64,000 bases of DNA from Bacteroidota bacterium (GTDB taxonomy: Bacteria; Bacteroidota; Ignavibacteria; UBA10030; UBA8401). The translations under genes and the position numbers were made by a program. Positions within the stretch are counted from its first letter, which is position 1, and the number at the start of each line of letters is the position of its first letter. Below are positions 1 through 10,700 of the stretch, in pieces. Under the pieces are notes generated by a model. It did no database searches. It saw only the letters and a list, made by a program, of their open reading frames with translations, and had not been told where the DNA came from. The stretch lies in NCBI GenBank assembly GCA_035506275.1, contig DATJPT010000004.1, forward strand, positions 62,001 to 126,000. The letters run 5' to 3'.

Positions 1-437
1 TCCTCATGCCAGGTCGTTTGCGGTTTGACCGAGCAGCGGAGCGCATCTTTTGTGGAATCGTACCGGAATGCCCCCCACTGGGGCTGAGCGTTGAAGATGA
101 CCGTCCAGTCTCCGTGAGTCGGAATCACAAAGAAACTGTACGATCCCGCTTTCAAGACAGTACCGGCTACAGTAACGTCATCGCTGAACGTCACCATGGT
201 CGCTTCGTTCGCTCCCGCCCGCCAAACTTTATCGTACGGAACCAATCCTCCCCAGATAACCCTTCCTTTGACTCCGGGACGATGGTACACCACCGTCATG
301 TCCGTTACGCCGACGGTCTGCATCACCGTTGCGGCCGGACTGATTTGAAACGATTTCTGCTGCCCGATGGCGCTTCCGCAGAGAAGAAGAACAGCGGCGG
401 AAACACAGAGACAGAAAGTTCTGAAAGTGTTTTTCAT
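1..437 (-). CDS. DUF2911 family secreted protein (partial, C-terminus outside window)
   Basis: The reading frame runs on the minus strand from an ATG at 437 to the window edge without a stop, so about 145 N-terminal residues are visible. GGAGGT lies seven bases upstream of the start, a strong ribosome binding site. The N-terminus (MKNTFRTFCLCVSAAVLLLC) is a signal peptide ending near AIGQ. The mature part has segments typical of DUF2911: a VYHRPGVKGR stretch, then GGLVPYDKVWRAGANEAT, then a KAGSYSFFVIP segment. The family is common in Bacteroidota and has no established biochemical role. It is the last visible gene of a minus-strand run of five genes starting with the MoxR ATPase. The family call is confident from motif memory; the function is unknown. 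Confidence 0.85.
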   Translation of the reverse strand, partial: MKNTFRTFCLCVSAAVLLLCGSAIGQQKSFQISPAATVMQTVGVTDMTVVYHRPGVKGRVIWGGLVPYDKVWRAGANEATMVTFSDDVTVAGTVLKAGSYSFFVIPTHGDWTVIFNAQPQWGAFRYDSTKDALRCSVKPQTTWHE

Positions 438-495
438 AAGAGACCTCCGTAGATGAATGATGAATGAATAAACCTGCTGTAGGTACGATCGCGAT

Positions 496-876
496 TCACT
501 GGACACTCTTCCACACGCTCCATGCCAGCCAGCCCCAGCCGATGAGAAATGAGAGCCCGCCGAACGGCGTGATCGCTCCGAGCCATCTCACGTCGGTGAG
601 CGCGAGCGCATAGAGGCTTCCTGAAAAGAGAACGATGCCTGCGGTGAACCACCAGCCGGCAGCTCCAGCGCTGGCGACATTCCACGAAGACATCGCCCAC
701 GAGACAGCAAACAGCGCGAAGGCATGGTACATCTGATACCTCACGCCGGTCTCAAATACCTGGAGCAATTCAGGTGATAGTTTCTGCTTCAGCGCGTGGG
801 CTCCGAACGCGCCGAATGCGACTCCAAGCAGAGAAAAGATACAACCGAGAAGAAAAAAGGTTTTGGGTGTAGTCAT
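496..876 (-). CDS. DUF423 family small integral membrane protein
   Basis: A 126-residue protein with four hydrophobic segments (roughly residues 7-25, 45-63, 70-88 and 98-120). The segment GVAFGAFGAHALK near residues 19-31, followed by FETGVRYQMYHAFAL, is the hallmark of DUF423 (YgdD-type) membrane proteins. Length matches the family. Function is not established for the family. It lies between the VWA protein and the DUF2911 protein on the same strand with short gaps (44 and 58 bases) and may be co-transcribed with them. Confidence 0.88.
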   Translation of the reverse strand: MTTPKTFFLLGCIFSLLGVAFGAFGAHALKQKLSPELLQVFETGVRYQMYHAFALFAVSWAMSSWNVASAGAAGWWFTAGIVLFSGSLYALALTDVRWLGAITPFGGLSFLIGWGWLAWSVWKSVQ

Positions 877-920
877 CGCAACGAGTAATTAGAATTAAAG
901 GGTCACTTCGAAGCACGGTA

Positions 921-3083
921 TCAGAGCATGCCGCTTCGCTTGCGGACGAACCACTCTGTTCCGAATAGCGCAACAATAACCGAAAGAAGGGATGGAAGGT
1001 TCCACACTTCGATCTCGCTCGTGGTTACCGCCTCTTCCGGTGTCATCGATGGACGGGACGCGAGATCACGGACAAGCCGGTCGAACTCCTTTCCGTCGGC
1101 ATATTCCCCCCCGGAGACCGCGGCGATCTGCTGCAGGAGGGGCTTGTTCATTTTTGTATCGGAAAATTCGATGGACTGTTCCCCCACAGAAAACCGTCCT
1201 TCCAAGGTACCGAGGTCTGCGCCTCCGGCTTTTGCCGTCGCGGTAAACGAGTAATCGCTTTCCGGCAGGGATTCAATTTCGCCATCGTAGCGGCCGTTGT
1301 CAAGGGGGCGAAGAATTGTTTCAAACCGCTGCCGCGACGGCATGGCGGTGATCTCAACATGAATATCCGCATCGTTGACCGGATCGTAATTGGCATTATA
1401 GGCCTGCCCGAGGAACTCGATCGGTTCCCCCTGGGAAAAAATTTCCTTCAGCGGTTCAACCTTCAGCTGTTTGTTGTCCTCGCGGGTAACGAGCCAACGG
1501 ACAATACGAGAAAACCACGGGTCAAAAAAATCTTCCGTTTCCGGGCTTGCGCCGGCAAGCAGCCTCCACCTCCATACGCCGTACCCGAGGATGGCGAACG
1601 ACTTGAAGCGGGGGACGCTCCGCGAAGCGAGCAGCGGCGCATTGAGGGGAACGCCCTGGAACGTGACGGTTGCAAGGACAACAGCCTCCGGTTTCGCTTT
1701 GAATGTTCCGATCGAGGAATAAATGGGGGGGAGCTTACTCCAGTCGAAAGAAGAATTTTCTGACAATTGCGCAAGAATGTTGTAGCGTTGTTCCGCAGGG
1801 ATGTTCGGGAACACCGTTCGTTCGTCGATGGTACCGGATGAAATTGTGAAAGGGAGAACCGGCTCGAGTTCTTTCAGTTTGCGAATATCTATGGTCCGGC
1901 TTCCGATGAACAACAGCGGTGTTCCGCGAGCGGCTACTGCGTTCGCGATCGCTTGGATCGCACCGGGGGAGGTACGTTCTGTCGGGAAACCAATGAGCAC
2001 AATGCACTCCGCCGCTGGGAACCCTGCAGCCTGGGCGAGCGGCTGTCCGGCAAATTGCCCCGTCGGCTGCTGGATGGCAACCGTCGTTTCAATATTCGGG
2101 TCCGAATGCAAACTTTGCACGACGGCAGCAACGTCGGCACTCGGCGCTCCTGCTACGACGGCCACGCGCGTTTTATTTTTAAGGATCTTGACGAACACGG
2201 ACCGTGCGTTGTTATTCTTCGTCACCTCACCATCCAGAGCTTGGACGCTGACGGTATATTTTTTTGTCCCGGCTTCGGCGGGACTGAACGTGAAATGGAC
2301 CGGATATTCGGCGATCCTCTCCGCGCCCGATGGCGGAAGCGTGACGATCTGCCGGGCGATCTGTTTTCCGTCTTCCAGAAGAGAAACGGGGAGCTGCATG
2401 TTCTCAAAACCGGAAACTTTAATGACTGCATCGACCGGCACGGAGGACTGAACATACGCGATGGAATTGGTCAGCACTTTTTGCACCGAGACATCCTTCT
2501 GTTCCGTTGAATCGCCGATGCCGACGCAGAAAATCGGCGCGCCTGTCCTTCCTGCCTCGTCCAACGGGTTTTCTCCCGCATTATAATCCCCGTCGCTCAA
2601 AAGAAGAACTGCCTTCAGGCCGGGGAGCGGTTTCTCTTTCAGTGCGTGAAAGGCCGATGCGATATCGGTACTTGAGCCGTTCAGTCGAAATGAATCTTGC
2701 TCTATGCGCCGCAGCGAAGGCGAAAAGCTAAACAACTCAACCTGTGCGGATGAAGAGAGTCGTTTCAATGCATCCCCCGAGATGATGGATCGAAGCTGTT
2801 GTTCCCGGTCGCCCGCGCCGTCGGTAAGGGACATGCTCAAGGAATTATCGACAAGGACGGCGACAACGGGCCGAAGCAATGAACGGCGCGCGATATTCAA
2901 CACCGGCTGACAGAGTGCAAGGATCAGGAGCGTAAGCGCGAGGGAGCGGAGGGAGATCAGAAGATATCGCCTGCCCGATGAGACGGGAGGAACTGTGCGC
3001 CGGTAGGTGAGGAATGAAACCGCAGCTGCGGCAGCCGCGGCAGCAAGAAAAACATACCATGGGATTTGAAATGAGAGGAACAA
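921..3083 (-). CDS. VWA-domain membrane protein with glutamine-amidotransferase-like fold
   Basis: A 720-residue protein. Two N-terminal membrane segments (about 8-26 and 40-60) precede a von Willebrand factor A domain. The metal-ion-dependent adhesion site is intact: DNSLS at residues 79-83, T139 in SSTDI and D164 in LLSDGD. The middle (about residues 305-400) looks like a Rossmann-type amidotransferase-like domain. A final hydrophobic segment (about 694-712) ends in RKRSGML. The start appears to be a TTG seven bases past the stop of the upstream subtilase, so translation is probably coupled. BatA-like VWA membrane proteins of Bacteroidota commonly sit with MoxR ATPases, as here two genes upstream. 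The usual DUF58 partner is absent from the window. It probably acts in a MoxR-dependent envelope assembly or stress complex; that is inference from context. Confidence 0.82.
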   Translation of the reverse strand: MFLSFQIPWYVFLAAAAAAAAVSFLTYRRTVPPVSSGRRYLLISLRSLALTLLILALCQPVLNIARRSLLRPVVAVLVDNSLSMSLTDGAGDREQQLRSIISGDALKRLSSSAQVELFSFSPSLRRIEQDSFRLNGSSTDIASAFHALKEKPLPGLKAVLLLSDGDYNAGENPLDEAGRTGAPIFCVGIGDSTEQKDVSVQKVLTNSIAYVQSSVPVDAVIKVSGFENMQLPVSLLEDGKQIARQIVTLPPSGAERIAEYPVHFTFSPAEAGTKKYTVSVQALDGEVTKNNNARSVFVKILKNKTRVAVVAGAPSADVAAVVQSLHSDPNIETTVAIQQPTGQFAGQPLAQAAGFPAAECIVLIGFPTERTSPGAIQAIANAVAARGTPLLFIGSRTIDIRKLKELEPVLPFTISSGTIDERTVFPNIPAEQRYNILAQLSENSSFDWSKLPPIYSSIGTFKAKPEAVVLATVTFQGVPLNAPLLASRSVPRFKSFAILGYGVWRWRLLAGASPETEDFFDPWFSRIVRWLVTREDNKQLKVEPLKEIFSQGEPIEFLGQAYNANYDPVNDADIHVEITAMPSRQRFETILRPLDNGRYDGEIESLPESDYSFTATAKAGGADLGTLEGRFSVGEQSIEFSDTKMNKPLLQQIAAVSGGEYADGKEFDRLVRDLASRPSMTPEEAVTTSEIEVWNLPSLLSVIVALFGTEWFVRKRSGML

Positions 3084-3089
3084 GAGCTT

Positions 3090-5153
3090 CTATTTCAACA
3101 AAACAAGTTTTTTCACGGAACTAAACTCCCCCGACTTTAATCGGTAGAAGTAGACTCCGCTTGCGAGGGGAGAACCGTCGAATCTTACGGGGGACTTTAA
3201 GCCTGCCGTTTGATACTCATTGACCAATGTTGCGACCTCGCGTCCGAGCACGTCATAGATCTTCAGCGTCGTAAAGTTGGATTTCTCCAGGTAATATTGA
3301 ATGGCCGTTGAGCTGTTGAACGGGTTCGGATAATTCTGATAGAGGGCAAAGGTCGACGGCAGGGACGTCGTGCCGACGCTTGTATCCTCGCCGTTAAACG
3401 TGAACAGATGTTGCGGAGCGTGGTACGGCATTGTATAGGGTGTGTTGGTGGTGTCGACGGCGAAAATGTAGAACTGAATCTTCACCCCCGCAAAACGCGG
3501 GATCGTACCAGAATAGCTTCCCGAATTTGTGGATGCATCGATCGTATCCGTCAACGTCATCGGGGCCATGGAAAACGACGCCCCCCCGTCGGCCGAATAG
3601 AATAATTTGACAGAATCCTTTTTGATGAGGGCGTTCGATGCTGCGCATGCAACGACATTGATCGTGCCGTCCTGCTGGACCGAAACGGCAGGGTCGGTGC
3701 TGAGCACAAGGCCGGTGGAAAGGAGCGCTTTGTAGACATCGATGACCCCCCACCCGAGCGAGTCGTTCGGCGACCCAGCTCTGCTCGCAGTGTTGCGCAG
3801 AGCGTCGCGGACCTGGATCGGCGTCAATCCGGGATGGGCAGAAAGGATGAGCGCCGAGGAGCCTGCGACGAGCGGCGTTGAAAGCGAAGTCCCCTGAAAG
3901 CCGGTAGAATACTTTGAGAATGCCCGCATGGTGCAATAGTCGCCGACGCCGTCCGCCGACACGTCGGGCTTTGTCCTTCCGTCGGCGGTCGGACCGACGG
4001 AGCTGAAGCTTGCGTACACACCGTTGATGTTCACCGCCCCGACCGATATGATACTGTCGGCATCTGCCGGCGATATCATGATGTGCCAGCTTGTTTCCGC
4101 TTCGTTTCCCATCGCGTTGCACACCACAACACCGAGCCGTGCCGCCATCACCGCCGCTTTCGTCGTCGTAGCCGTACGTCCGTTCATATCCGCGGTCGTG
4201 TAGCTGTGCTGCGGCACGCCGTTCGCGTCCAAGGAATCAAACTGGCTGTAGCCGAGCGAACTGCTGACGACATCGGCTCCATTCTGTTCTTCCCATTCGA
4301 TCCCGGCGACCCAGTTGTCTTCTTCGATGTTCGTCTCCGACGGCACATATTCCGTTTTCGCGAGAATAAAACTCGATTCAAACGCAGGACTCACCAATTG
4401 CCCCTCTTTGTACCCCCCGACAAGGGAAAGCGTCAACGTTCCATGCTCGTCCTGGTCGGACTCATCGATGGGTGTATTTCCGGGCTGGTTGGCGGTGACC
4501 GAATCATGTTGAACGAAGTCGTACTCTTTGATCACATCCATATTCATTTCGGATTCCGGGACTCGCCAATCAAAACCCGAATCCAGCATCCCGATCAGGA
4601 TCCCCCGGCCGGTGATCCTGAGATTGTGAACGGCGACCACGTCGATCTGGGCGACCTGGGCCAGCGACGGACCGTAGTCGTGAAGGTCCTGAGTCGTCGG
4701 TGTAGAAAGCTTTTTGATGGGAGCGGAAATGGGTGGAAGTTCTTTTCGCACAAATGTGCGGACAAGTTCGATCCGGTCGACGAAGGGGAGCGCTTCAACC
4801 TGGTTAGCCTGGGCTGGCGTCAGCATTGCCGAGACGGCATTGAACCACCGCGACGTGTTGATCGCCGCGATGCCGTTTGCATTCAGCCGGTCGATATACG
4901 ATTGGGTGACGGGGAGGTCCGACGCTGAGGCAAGCTGCGCTGGGGGGAGGACTTTTGCGCGCCGTTGAAGCGCGCGCTCCGTGAGGCCTGTGGCGAGAGA
5001 AAGTTCGTGTACCGTTCCGGCAGCCGACAAAGCGCGGAGCGCTGACTCGTCCTTGTCGCGGAAGTAGATCCAGTATTTTTGCGGCTTGTCTTGCGGATGC
5101 GTCGCAGAGACTACAAACAGCAGAAGGGCAAAAATTGTTTTTCTGGCATCCAT
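3090..5153 (-). CDS. Secreted S8 subtilisin-like serine peptidase with T9SS type A sorting domain
   Basis: The frame is open back to a GTG at 5222, but the ATG at 5153 is preferred because it begins a clean signal peptide (MDARKTIFALLLFVVSATHP). Numbered from the GTG, the catalytic triad is D214 (GMLDSGFDWR), H260 (DEHGTLTLSLVGG) and S446 (FQGTSLSTPLVAG), with N373 as the oxyanion residue (AMGNEAETS). A propeptide-like region precedes the domain. The C-terminal 75 residues hold the type A sorting domain: YQNYPNPFNSSTAIQYYL, then KIYDVLGREVATLVNE, ending in SVKKLVLLK. The protein is therefore expected to cross the inner membrane by Sec and the outer membrane by the type IX system. It lies between MoxR and the VWA gene; the VWA gene starts seven bases after it ends, suggesting one transcript. 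Confidence 0.93.
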   Translation of the reverse strand: MDARKTIFALLLFVVSATHPQDKPQKYWIYFRDKDESALRALSAAGTVHELSLATGLTERALQRRAKVLPPAQLASASDLPVTQSYIDRLNANGIAAINTSRWFNAVSAMLTPAQANQVEALPFVDRIELVRTFVRKELPPISAPIKKLSTPTTQDLHDYGPSLAQVAQIDVVAVHNLRITGRGILIGMLDSGFDWRVPESEMNMDVIKEYDFVQHDSVTANQPGNTPIDESDQDEHGTLTLSLVGGYKEGQLVSPAFESSFILAKTEYVPSETNIEEDNWVAGIEWEEQNGADVVSSSLGYSQFDSLDANGVPQHSYTTADMNGRTATTTKAAVMAARLGVVVCNAMGNEAETSWHIMISPADADSIISVGAVNINGVYASFSSVGPTADGRTKPDVSADGVGDYCTMRAFSKYSTGFQGTSLSTPLVAGSSALILSAHPGLTPIQVRDALRNTASRAGSPNDSLGWGVIDVYKALLSTGLVLSTDPAVSVQQDGTINVVACAASNALIKKDSVKLFYSADGGASFSMAPMTLTDTIDASTNSGSYSGTIPRFAGVKIQFYIFAVDTTNTPYTMPYHAPQHLFTFNGEDTSVGTTSLPSTFALYQNYPNPFNSSTAIQYYLEKSNFTTLKIYDVLGREVATLVNEYQTAGLKSPVRFDGSPLASGVYFYRLKSGEFSSVKKLVLLK

Positions 5154-5261
5154 CAACGTCGTGAGCCACGAAGTCTTGAAGGGACGAAACAATAGATGAC
5201 ATTGAGGACCATAGCTTTTCACCTTGATTGCTTAGTGACTTTGCATCCGTCTGGCGATACC

Positions 5262-6284
5262 CTAGACGCTTGCGAGCAGTTTCTCGACAATGGAAACAGC
5301 CGAAACACCGTCCGCCTCGGCATTGAAATTCGGAATGATGCGGTGTCTCAACACGGGGACCGCCATCGAACGGACATCGTCAACGTCCGGGGTGTAGCGT
5401 CCGGCAAGGATCGCGCGGGTTTTTGCCCCGAGGATCAGGTACTGCGATGCCCGCGGACCGGCTCCCCATGTGAGCCAGTCTTTGATGAATTTTGGAGCCT
5501 GTTCATCCTTCGGGCGAGTCCGCGCGGCAAGCTGGACAGCGTACTGGATGACCGCGTCGGCGACCGGAACGCGGCGGATCAATTCCTGAAATACAACGAT
5601 CTGTTCCGCGGCGAGCACGCGGCGGAGCGACGGAGCGTACGGGCTCGTCGTCGATTTCACGATGTCGATCTCTTCCTTGAACGAAGGATAGTCCAGCCAC
5701 AGGTTGAACATGAAACGGTCGAGCTGCGCCTCGGGGAGAGGGTACGTTCCCTCCTGCTCGATCGGGTTTTGCGTGGCTAGGACGAAAAAGGGCTCGTCGA
5801 GCGTGTACGTCTGCCCGGCGGCGGTCACTTTATGCTCCTGCATCGCTTCAAGAAGCGCAGCCTGCGTTTTCGGCGGGGTCCGGTTGATCTCGTCGGCAAG
5901 GATGATATTGCCGAAGATCGGCCCGCGGACGAATTTGAACGCCTTTTGACCGGTAGAGACGTTTTCCTCGATGATCTCGGTGCCGCTGATGTCGCTCGGC
6001 ATCAGGTCTGGAGTGAATTGGATGCGGCTGAATTTGAGGTCGAGGACGTCGGCCAGCGTTTTGATGAGGAGCGTTTTCGCAAGACCCGGCACGCCGATCA
6101 GCAAACAATGGCCGCGCGCGAGGAGCGAGACGATCAGCTGTTCAACAACGGCATCCTGCCCGATGATGACCTTGGCGATCTCTTTTTTAATTGCGGCGTA
6201 TGCAGCAGCCAGCTCACGGGCGGCTTCGACGTCGTCGGCCTTCTTTACAGGACTCATGGTGACCACGGTATTCGGCACTTTCAC
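5262..6284 (-). CDS. MoxR family AAA+ ATPase
   Basis: A 340-residue AAA+ protein. Walker A is GVPGLAKT at residues 64-71, Walker B is IILADE ending at residue 132, followed by INRTPPKTQAALLEAMQE (sensor 1 region follows as VLATQNPIEQEGTYPLPEAQ). These are diagnostic of the MoxR branch, which act as chaperone-like partners of VWA proteins. Met10 could be an alternative start. The first downstream genes on the strand are the T9SS subtilase and a VWA membrane protein. DUF58, the usual third member of the set, is not in the window. A candidate promoter lies just upstream at 6312-6340. Confidence 0.94.
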   Translation of the reverse strand: MKVPNTVVTMSPVKKADDVEAARELAAAYAAIKKEIAKVIIGQDAVVEQLIVSLLARGHCLLIGVPGLAKTLLIKTLADVLDLKFSRIQFTPDLMPSDISGTEIIEENVSTGQKAFKFVRGPIFGNIILADEINRTPPKTQAALLEAMQEHKVTAAGQTYTLDEPFFVLATQNPIEQEGTYPLPEAQLDRFMFNLWLDYPSFKEEIDIVKSTTSPYAPSLRRVLAAEQIVVFQELIRRVPVADAVIQYAVQLAARTRPKDEQAPKFIKDWLTWGAGPRASQYLILGAKTRAILAGRYTPDVDDVRSMAVPVLRHRIIPNFNAEADGVSAVSIVEKLLASV

Positions 6285-6311
6285 GTAGTGGGATGGAAAA
6301 ATACTGAATGC

Positions 6312-6340
6312 AATTAGCGGAAAGAAAAGAAAAGAATCAA
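6312..6340 (-). promoter_or_regulatory. Candidate promoter for the MoxR operon
   Basis: Read on the minus strand, TTGATT (6335-6340) and CTAATT (6312-6317) are 17 bases apart, 28 bases upstream of the MoxR start. The -10 match is weak. The 169-base gap after the glycosyltransferase gene is the only long gap on this strand, which supports a new transcription unit here. Confidence 0.35.
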
Positions 6341-6453
6341 GAATGAGGCAGCGCGGGGAGTGTTACAGTTCGAGAATTTCCACTCTCGCTCCCGAACTCC
6401 GATCGGGTGGGGAGAGAAGGTCGCGCGCGGTACATTTCAACACTCTGCATTAT

Positions 6454-7731
6454 CTAGCGCTTCGCATCGGCGGCTGTCACATCGAACCGGACAGTTTTTT
6501 CCCAGAACCGCTTATCTTTTTTGACATATTCGGTGTATGCAGCTTTCACGACGATGTAGATCCACAGTTGACAGTACGTGAAATACATCAGCACAAGAAG
6601 GGCGATCTTTCCGAAGCCGTCCTCGTTGTCGTAAGAGATGGCGAGCATGATCTCTATGAGGAAGAGAAAAAACGCCATGATCCAAACAACAGTGTATGGT
6701 CCGGGAAGCGAGATGGCGACAAGACTGAGCCCGCTGAGGAGAAAGAGAAGGTCGGAGATGATGATGGCGGCGAAGAAGATGTAATAGAGTGCGAGCGTGT
6801 ACAAAAGGTCGAACGCAAGCCATTTGTTTTTGAAGTTCGGGATGTGCTTCAGAAATTTCGAAACGACATAATTGTTCCCGCGGACCCACCGCATCCGCTG
6901 CTTGATCCATACTTTCCACTCCTGCGGTTCCTGCTCATACGTGATCGCGTACGGAATGAACTTGATCTTATAGCCCGCCTCATAGATTCGGATGCTCAGT
7001 TCGGAATCTTCGGTCAGCGCCTCCTCGTCCCAGCCGTTCAGCTGCCGGATGAGCGATGTCCACATGACGAAATTCGTACCCGGAAGCGTCGCGATGCCGT
7101 GCATCTGCCAGCGGCCGGCCTGCAGCATCGATTGAAAGCTCAGCGTCTCGACGTTGATGAACTGCGTCAGGATGTTGTGGTTCTTGTTGACGGTGCGGAA
7201 TTTTCCGATGACCCCGCCGAGGTCCTTGTGCAGCAAGAGCTGCGCGACAAGGTAGCGAAGCGCGTGCGGGTCGGGGGTATTGTCGGCATCGTAGATGGCA
7301 ATGATGTCCGCTGCGGCTCGCTTGACGCCGAGGTTGAGCGCCCGCGATTTGCCTTTGCCCCCTTCGCCTTGGGGAATGTCGAACAGTTCCACACGCTTGT
7401 CGCGTTTGGCGTATCCCTGAATGATCTCCTTCGTCGAGTCGGTCGATCCGTCGTTGATCACAAGGATGCGCAATTTGTCTTTCGGGTACTCCAGCGCAAG
7501 CATCGAAGCGATCGTTGCCCCGATCACTTTTTCCTCGTTATGGGCCGGGATGAGGATCGCGCACGTCGGATAATCGAGCGTCAGACCGTCGACATCATTC
7601 CTCTCTTTCATCGACCGGACGTAATTTACGAACCCGTAGACCGTCAGCACGAACTGGTACGCGATCATGAACCAGATCAGGATAACGGCGATGACGAACA
7701 GAAAACTCAGATCGACTTCGAGCACGGTCAT
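6454..7731 (-). CDS. Membrane family 2 glycosyltransferase, probable processive polysaccharide synthase
   Basis: A 425-residue protein with an N-terminal membrane helix (about 8-36), a cytosolic GT-A domain and three or four C-terminal helices (about 305-410). Catalytic motifs are all present: NDGSTD with D94, DADN at 148-151, TED at 240-242 and QRMRW at 278-282. The QxxRW motif marks processive synthases such as those for poly-N-acetylglucosamine, cellulose or hyaluronan. There is no PilZ domain. It starts three bases after the stop of the large deacetylase/hydrolase gene, downstream of a UDP-GlcNAc 2-epimerase, so it probably polymerises an amino-sugar exopolysaccharide that the large protein then modifies. 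Substrate and polymer are inferred, not seen. Confidence 0.88.
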   Translation of the reverse strand: MTVLEVDLSFLFVIAVILIWFMIAYQFVLTVYGFVNYVRSMKERNDVDGLTLDYPTCAILIPAHNEEKVIGATIASMLALEYPKDKLRILVINDGSTDSTKEIIQGYAKRDKRVELFDIPQGEGGKGKSRALNLGVKRAAADIIAIYDADNTPDPHALRYLVAQLLLHKDLGGVIGKFRTVNKNHNILTQFINVETLSFQSMLQAGRWQMHGIATLPGTNFVMWTSLIRQLNGWDEEALTEDSELSIRIYEAGYKIKFIPYAITYEQEPQEWKVWIKQRMRWVRGNNYVVSKFLKHIPNFKNKWLAFDLLYTLALYYIFFAAIIISDLLFLLSGLSLVAISLPGPYTVVWIMAFFLFLIEIMLAISYDNEDGFGKIALLVLMYFTYCQLWIYIVVKAAYTEYVKKDKRFWEKTVRFDVTAADAKR

Positions 7732-7734
7732 GGG

Positions 7735-10700
7735 TCAGGATACCTTTCGCGGGGCATAACCTCGTTTAACGACTTTAAGAGCGACGTACATCAGAAAAAG
7801 CGCGCTCACGGCAAGGACGCCGAAGATCGCAATAGCGGTCGTCGACCAGAGGCTTGTAACGTTGACGCCGAAGGAGAATTGATCCCCCGCAATGAGGTCG
7901 ACCTCATGATGCCCTGCCGGAAGAAAGATGCTGAAGCAGTCGTTCCCCTTCATCACCGTAAACTGGTATTGCTCGTGATCCACCTTCACGGAGGAGGGGG
8001 CGACGTTGAACGAAGCGACCGACCGCGTCGACGATTCGTACGTGAAATCGATCGTCCGCAATCCGTGCGTTACCGACAGCAAATTGCCCGCGATCGACAT
8101 GATCTTTGCCTGCAGTTCGTGCGTCGAGAAGGTGTTCACCGCCTCGCGGTTGAGCGTCACCACATGCCTGCCCGCCGGGATGAGGAACAAATTATCCCTG
8201 AACGGCGACATCGGCACGTTATCGATGTTGATCTCGGAGACGGCCTTCGGAAGCTTGCAGACGAAGGAGTACGGCGAGTTCAACTGAACTCCGTTGTCGG
8301 TGTAGCGGTACCTCACATCCGCCGCAAGAGCGTTCGAAAGAAACGCCATGTCCTGCGGGTTAATGCTCGATTCCGAATAGATCGTGAAGCGCGGCGCGCC
8401 GATCGCAGCAGCCTTCACGAGATAAAAACTCTCCGTTCCGGTCTGGATCAGCGTCGGGAACGGAGTGATCGCCTCCTTCTTCCTGAAGTTGACGATGTTG
8501 AGGTCGAGCGCAAGTTTTGCGCTGTCTCCGAGGATCCGTTCATAACGTTTTCCGATATCGATGTACCGCCCCGGATCGGTCGACCATGACGTCTCCGGGT
8601 CCTCCACTTGCAGGACGAAATGGTACTTTTTTTGCAGCGCGATGATCTGGTTCATGTCCACGCCGAGGTACTCGCGAAGCTCCGGAGAACCATACGCGTC
8701 CATCGCCGTCACCATGATCTGGAACCCCGGCTTCTCGTTCGCGATCCGGGTGAACGAAGAGAGGAATGCCTCATACGCGAGCGTGAGCTGGCCGACCCTG
8801 TAGTCGATGACGGCGTTCGTCACCGCCGGGTTCGTTTTCCAGTAATACGGCGATTGCGGGCTGAAGATCGAATCAAGGTCGAATCCGTATTTTCTTTTCA
8901 CTTCCCGCTGCGCCGAAGGATGCATCGGAGCAAAAATTCCCGGATTCTCAAACCCTTTTCCCGCTTCAAAATAGACCTCGGCGAGATTCACGCCATCCCA
9001 ATCGTAGCCGTTCAGGATCTTGGCATACTCGTCTGTCATCACCGCAAGGCAGCTGTCGTCTTCCAGTGCGACGGCGTATCGCCACATGGGAGGGATGTCC
9101 TCTCCTTTATAATTTTTCTCGCGCCACCAGGGATGCTCATCCCAGAATTTTTTGCTCACCTGGGGCGGTTCCAGCCACGCGTAGACCAGGATGCCGTTGG
9201 CGTGCGCGAGGGAGATGAGCCGTTTATAGTCGTAGGTGTACTTGGGGAATTGATTCCAGCCCGCGACGTGCACGATACGGATGCCCTGGTTCACCCATTG
9301 CTTGACGAGGGATTCGATGCTGTACGTCTTTCGGTAACCGGGGTCGAAGTACATCTCCAAGTTCTCGCGGCGGACGATGGGCCGGAGATGGAAATATTTC
9401 CGGATGTATTCAAGAGCGAACGGGTACTGGCTGTAACCGTGCTGCGAATAGGAATCGAACGACGAATTAAAATAGATGACCTTCCCCTTCCCGAATTTCT
9501 TCCCGATCACCATCGGCGATTCCGTGACGTCGTCGACGCAGAACACCTCGTCGACCCCCTCGGTCTCAAATTTGCTGACCAGCTCGGCATAACGCCAAGC
9601 GATCCGCTCCTCGGGGAAATAATTGTCGTGGATCCTGCCGACGCGGATCCGCGTTTGGGTGAACGTAATGCCGAGCTCTTCGGCAAGGTCGTTCTTCGTG
9701 TCGGTAATGATGTTGCCGCCGTTTTCGACAAAATCATTGATGATGTCGTAGTCCGTCTGCTTCAGCGAATCAATGAAGGCATACGGCGCGATGAGAAGAT
9801 TGTACCGCGACAGGTTCAGCGGCTGGCCGATAAAGAACGTGTCGACCTGCACGTTGACGTTGCGCAGCAGCGCCGCGAGCGACGATTGGTCGTGGAACGC
9901 CGCTCCTTTCACGTGATGGTTCCACAAAATTGCCGCCCGGATGTCTCCCCATTCCTCTTCCTTCGAGAAAACATTGTCGTACAGTTTCTGGACGCTGTAT
10001 TCCGTTTTCTGGATGAAAGAAAGAGGGCGTTCGCGGAATTCTGTCGGCTCGGCCTTGTACAGTTCCCCCGGCTCCAGCTCGATCGATTTTGTGATCGGTC
10101 CTTTTAACCGTTTTTCGGAGATGCTTTTGCTCTTGATCTCCCCCGTGTGGTCGTAGTACGATTCGAATAAATATTGGTCTTCAAGGCGGATGGTATAATT
10201 CTGGCTTCCCGTAAGAATTATTCTGTCCTTGGTCTTCACCCAGTTCTTTTGTTCGCGCAGATCGATGTACGTGTAGCCGAGTTTTTCGATTCCGTCCACC
10301 AGTTCTTTCAGCAGGTCGAGGTCCAGGAATGGATGGAAAAAGACCGACGCGAAACCGTCGCGCACATAAAGGTTCGTCTTGGCGTTCTTGATGATGGTCT
10401 GGATGTATGCTTCGCTTTCGGCCTTGTTCGGGTTGAGCGGAACATAGCCGAGGTTCTCCGGATAGATTTTCTGCCCGAAAAGATCTTTGTTGATGATGTA
10501 CGGGAAGTACTGACTGTAATCGGCGTCCTCGATGGCCAGGCGCTGCTCCATCGCCGAACTGAAATATTTCGAGATCGTATTATAGAGAGTGAAGGATGCC
10601 GTGTAATGGGGCGTCTCCCAGATGAGCGGCGACAATCCGTTCTTCATGAACTCTTGCAGCCCCATCTCGATCTTCTTCGCATCGCCTTCCGCCGTCTCGT

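Noticed and set aside
5154-5222. GTG start giving the subtilase 23 extra residues
   Set aside because: The extension is not hydrophobic and would bury the clean signal peptide that begins at ATG 5153.
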